A stretch of 7,532 bases of DNA from Myxococcales bacterium (GTDB lineage Bacteria > Myxococcota_A > Polyangia > Polyangiales > Polyangiaceae): the NCBI GenBank assembly GCA_023248785.1, contig JAHFDX010000134.1, forward strand, positions 1 through 7,532, in the 5' to 3' direction. A model generated the notes under the pieces. That model made no database searches and was not told the DNA's origin. It worked only from the letters and a program-made list of their open reading frames with translations. This document shows, piece after piece, positions 6,212 through 7,532 of this stretch. Made by a program: the position numbers and the translations under genes. Each line of letters begins with the position of its first letter. Within the stretch, counting starts at the first letter, position 1.

Positions 6212-6224
6212 CGATCGTGGATCG
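6212..6224 (+). promoter_or_regulatory. Small hairpin just before the P-type ATPase start
   Basis: CGATC-GTG-GATCG is a perfect inverted repeat with 5-bp arms and a 3-nt loop that ends directly before the double ATG at 6225. It fills much of the 23-nt gap after pspA, where no Shine-Dalgarno is seen. In the mRNA it could limit ATPase translation relative to pspA. The stem is short, so the effect may be small. Confidence 0.3.
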
Positions 6225-7532
6225 ATGATGCCCTTGGAAGCGCCAGGCGAACAGTCGCCACATGCCCTTCCCATCGACGAACTCCTTCGCCGCATTGAAA
6301 GCGATCCCGCACATGGCTTGCCCCAAAGCGAGGTGACGAGGCGCCAACAAACCTTTGGCCCCAATGAGCTTTTGGAAAGTGAAGCGCCATCACGGCTGAA
6401 GCAGCTCTTTGGTCAGTTCGCGAACCCGATTGTTCTTACGCTACTCGCGGCAGCGGCCATTGCGCTGTTTCAGGGATTGCAACGGAAACACGACCCGCTG
6501 CTCGCGCGCTTCGGCGACACAACGGCGATCGGCCTCATTGTGCTGCTCAACGCGTTCTTGGGTTTTTATCAAGAGGTGCGTGCGGAAGCGGCGTTATTGG
6601 CGCTCAAGAAGTTACAAACCGCGAAGGCACGCGTACGCAGGGACGACACCGTTCAAACCGTTGACGCACGCGAACTTGTTCCAGGCGACGTGCTTGAACT
6701 TGAAGCCGGAGATGCCGTGCCCGCCGATGCGCGCGTGCTGCAAGCGATCCATGTCGCGGCCGAGGAGTCCGCCATTACAGGCGAATCGGTTCCGGTTACA
6801 AAAGACGCGCGCGCAACGGTCGCTTCCGATGCAACTCTCGGCGATCGCGAAAACATGTTTTTCGTGGGCACGACCATCGTGCGTGGAAAGGCACGCGCTG
6901 TGGTCGTTGCCATCGGAAGCCAAACGGAACTTGGGCGGCTGTCCACGATGATTCAAAAAGCCGGCGGCGATCGAAAAACGCCGCTTGAGGAGAAACTGGA
7001 TCGATTTGGCAAAGGCGTTCTTTGGGTATGCCTTGGGTTGTCGGGGTTGCTGTTCGCACGAGGACTGCTCTCGGGCCATCGACGTTGGTCGGAACTTTTG
7101 CTGGAGGCTGTAAGCCTCGCCGTCGCAGCAATCCCTGAGGGCCTACCCGCCATCACCACCATTACTTTGGCGCTCGGCATGACACGCATGGCCAAACGTG
7201 GGGCCATCGTGCGAAAGCTCGCCGCCGTCGAAACGCTCGGTGCCGCGACCGTCATCTGCAGCGATAAAACCGGCACGTTAACCAAGAACGAGATGACTGT
7301 GCGCGAGGTGTATGCAGGCGCACGAGCGTACAAAGTGACCGGCGTAGGTTACGAACCCCACGGCGAGCTTTTCGACGAAAAAGACACCGCGGTTACAGTG
7401 CCGTCCAATGCCCTGCGTGACCTCCTTTCAACCGTTGCACTCTGCAACAATGCGGTTCTCGAGCAGAAAAGCGATGGCACGTGGCGCATTGTGGGCGATC
7501 CCACCGAGGGAGCGCTGCTCAGCCTCGCAGCC
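6225..7532 (+). CDS. P2-type (Ca2+-ATPase-like) cation-transporting P-type ATPase, N-terminal 436 residues
   Basis: ATP-driven cation pump of the cytoplasmic membrane, cut by the window end; the frame is open to base 7532. Residues about 15-62 form the cation-ATPase N-terminal domain. M1 and M2 lie at about 66-84 and 98-115. The actuator domain carries TGES (185-188). M3 is at about 262-281. M4 holds the ion-site motif IPEGLPAI (303-310, E305), equivalent to the calcium-site glutamate of SERCA. The phosphorylation motif is CSDKTGTLT with D347, and GDPTEGAL (424-431) belongs to the nucleotide-binding domain. The PEGLP motif and layout fit the P2 group (PacL/SERCA/PMR1-like), so Ca2+ is the best guess. 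The other ion-site residues in M5 and M6 are outside the window, so Mn2+ or Na+/K+ cannot be excluded. Two consecutive ATG codons (6225, 6228) are possible starts. It is 23 nt after pspA, so probably cotranscribed with it. Confidence 0.94.
   Translation, partial: MMPLEAPGEQSPHALPIDELLRRIESDPAHGLPQSEVTRRQQTFGPNELLESEAPSRLKQLFGQFANPIVLTLLAAAAIALFQGLQRKHDPLLARFGDTTAIGLIVLLNAFLGFYQEVRAEAALLALKKLQTAKARVRRDDTVQTVDARELVPGDVLELEAGDAVPADARVLQAIHVAAEESAITGESVPVTKDARATVASDATLGDRENMFFVGTTIVRGKARAVVVAIGSQTELGRLSTMIQKAGGDRKTPLEEKLDRFGKGVLWVCLGLSGLLFARGLLSGHRRWSELLLEAVSLAVAAIPEGLPAITTITLALGMTRMAKRGAIVRKLAAVETLGAATVICSDKTGTLTKNEMTVREVYAGARAYKVTGVGYEPHGELFDEKDTAVTVPSNALRDLLSTVALCNNAVLEQKSDGTWRIVGDPTEGALLSLAA

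Noticed and set aside
5686..6393. 235-residue minus-strand open frame opposite pspA
   Set aside because: The Leu/Phe/Arg-rich translation is what the reverse strand of a Lys/Glu-rich coiled coil gives. It also overlaps the ATPase start.
6409..6951. 180-residue plus-strand open frame within the P-type ATPase
   Set aside because: It lies in another frame of a gene with unmistakable ATPase motifs and is Arg/Ser/Cys-rich without domains.
1..7532. CRISPR array, tRNA or rRNA, insertion sequence, phage or toxin-antitoxin genes
   Set aside because: No regularly spaced repeats, cloverleaf, transposase motifs or terminal inverted repeats were seen. The genes are housekeeping-like or signalling genes with uniform composition by eye.

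Overview
The window is packed with genes on both strands. It looks like the chromosome of a moderately GC-rich, signalling-rich bacterium, most likely a myxobacterium or close relative (Myxococcota, formerly Deltaproteobacteria). The reasons are two Hanks-type Ser/Thr kinases within 5 kb, a sigma-54 activator whose sensor is an FHA (phosphothreonine-binding) domain, a kinase catalytic loop reading HRDVTPEN, and a soluble cytochrome P450. The taxon is an inference from gene content, not from a marker gene.

Layout. On the minus strand, reading leftwards from 2674, are an FHA/sigma-54 activator (2674-1262), a small two-helix membrane protein with TPR-like helices (1239-502) and a Ser/Thr kinase (468 to beyond base 1). 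The gaps are 22 and 33 nt, so this is probably one operon. On the plus strand a cytochrome P450 (2673-3896) starts head-to-head with the activator. A second Ser/Thr kinase (4955-3891, minus) runs tail-to-tail into the P450. A second plus-strand cluster then starts head-to-head with that kinase: a small YbjN/CesT-like protein (4954-5343), PspA/IM30 (5377-6201) and a P2-type, Ca2+-ATPase-like P-type ATPase (6225 to beyond 7532). No stretch of 300 bases lacks a gene; the longest gap between maximal reading frames is 33 nt.

How the genes may work together. The left operon has the parts of a phospho-relay to transcription: a Ser/Thr kinase, a membrane protein, and an FHA-gated sigma-54 activator. 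The right cluster looks like an envelope-maintenance unit: the membrane-remodelling protein PspA, a chaperone-like partner and an ion pump. In enterobacteria pspA is driven by a sigma-54 activator (PspF), so an FHA-type sigma-54 activator about 2.3 kb away suggests a testable link. That link is inference. I found no convincing -24/-12 promoter by eye.

The most striking directly visible feature is at the gene boundaries. At 2672-2675 and 4953-4956 two divergent genes can share a CATG, so their ATG codons overlap on opposite strands. At 3891-3896 two convergent genes end in the palindrome TCATGA, so their stop codons abut. The start overlaps may partly reflect choosing the longest reading frame; the stop overlap does not depend on start choice.
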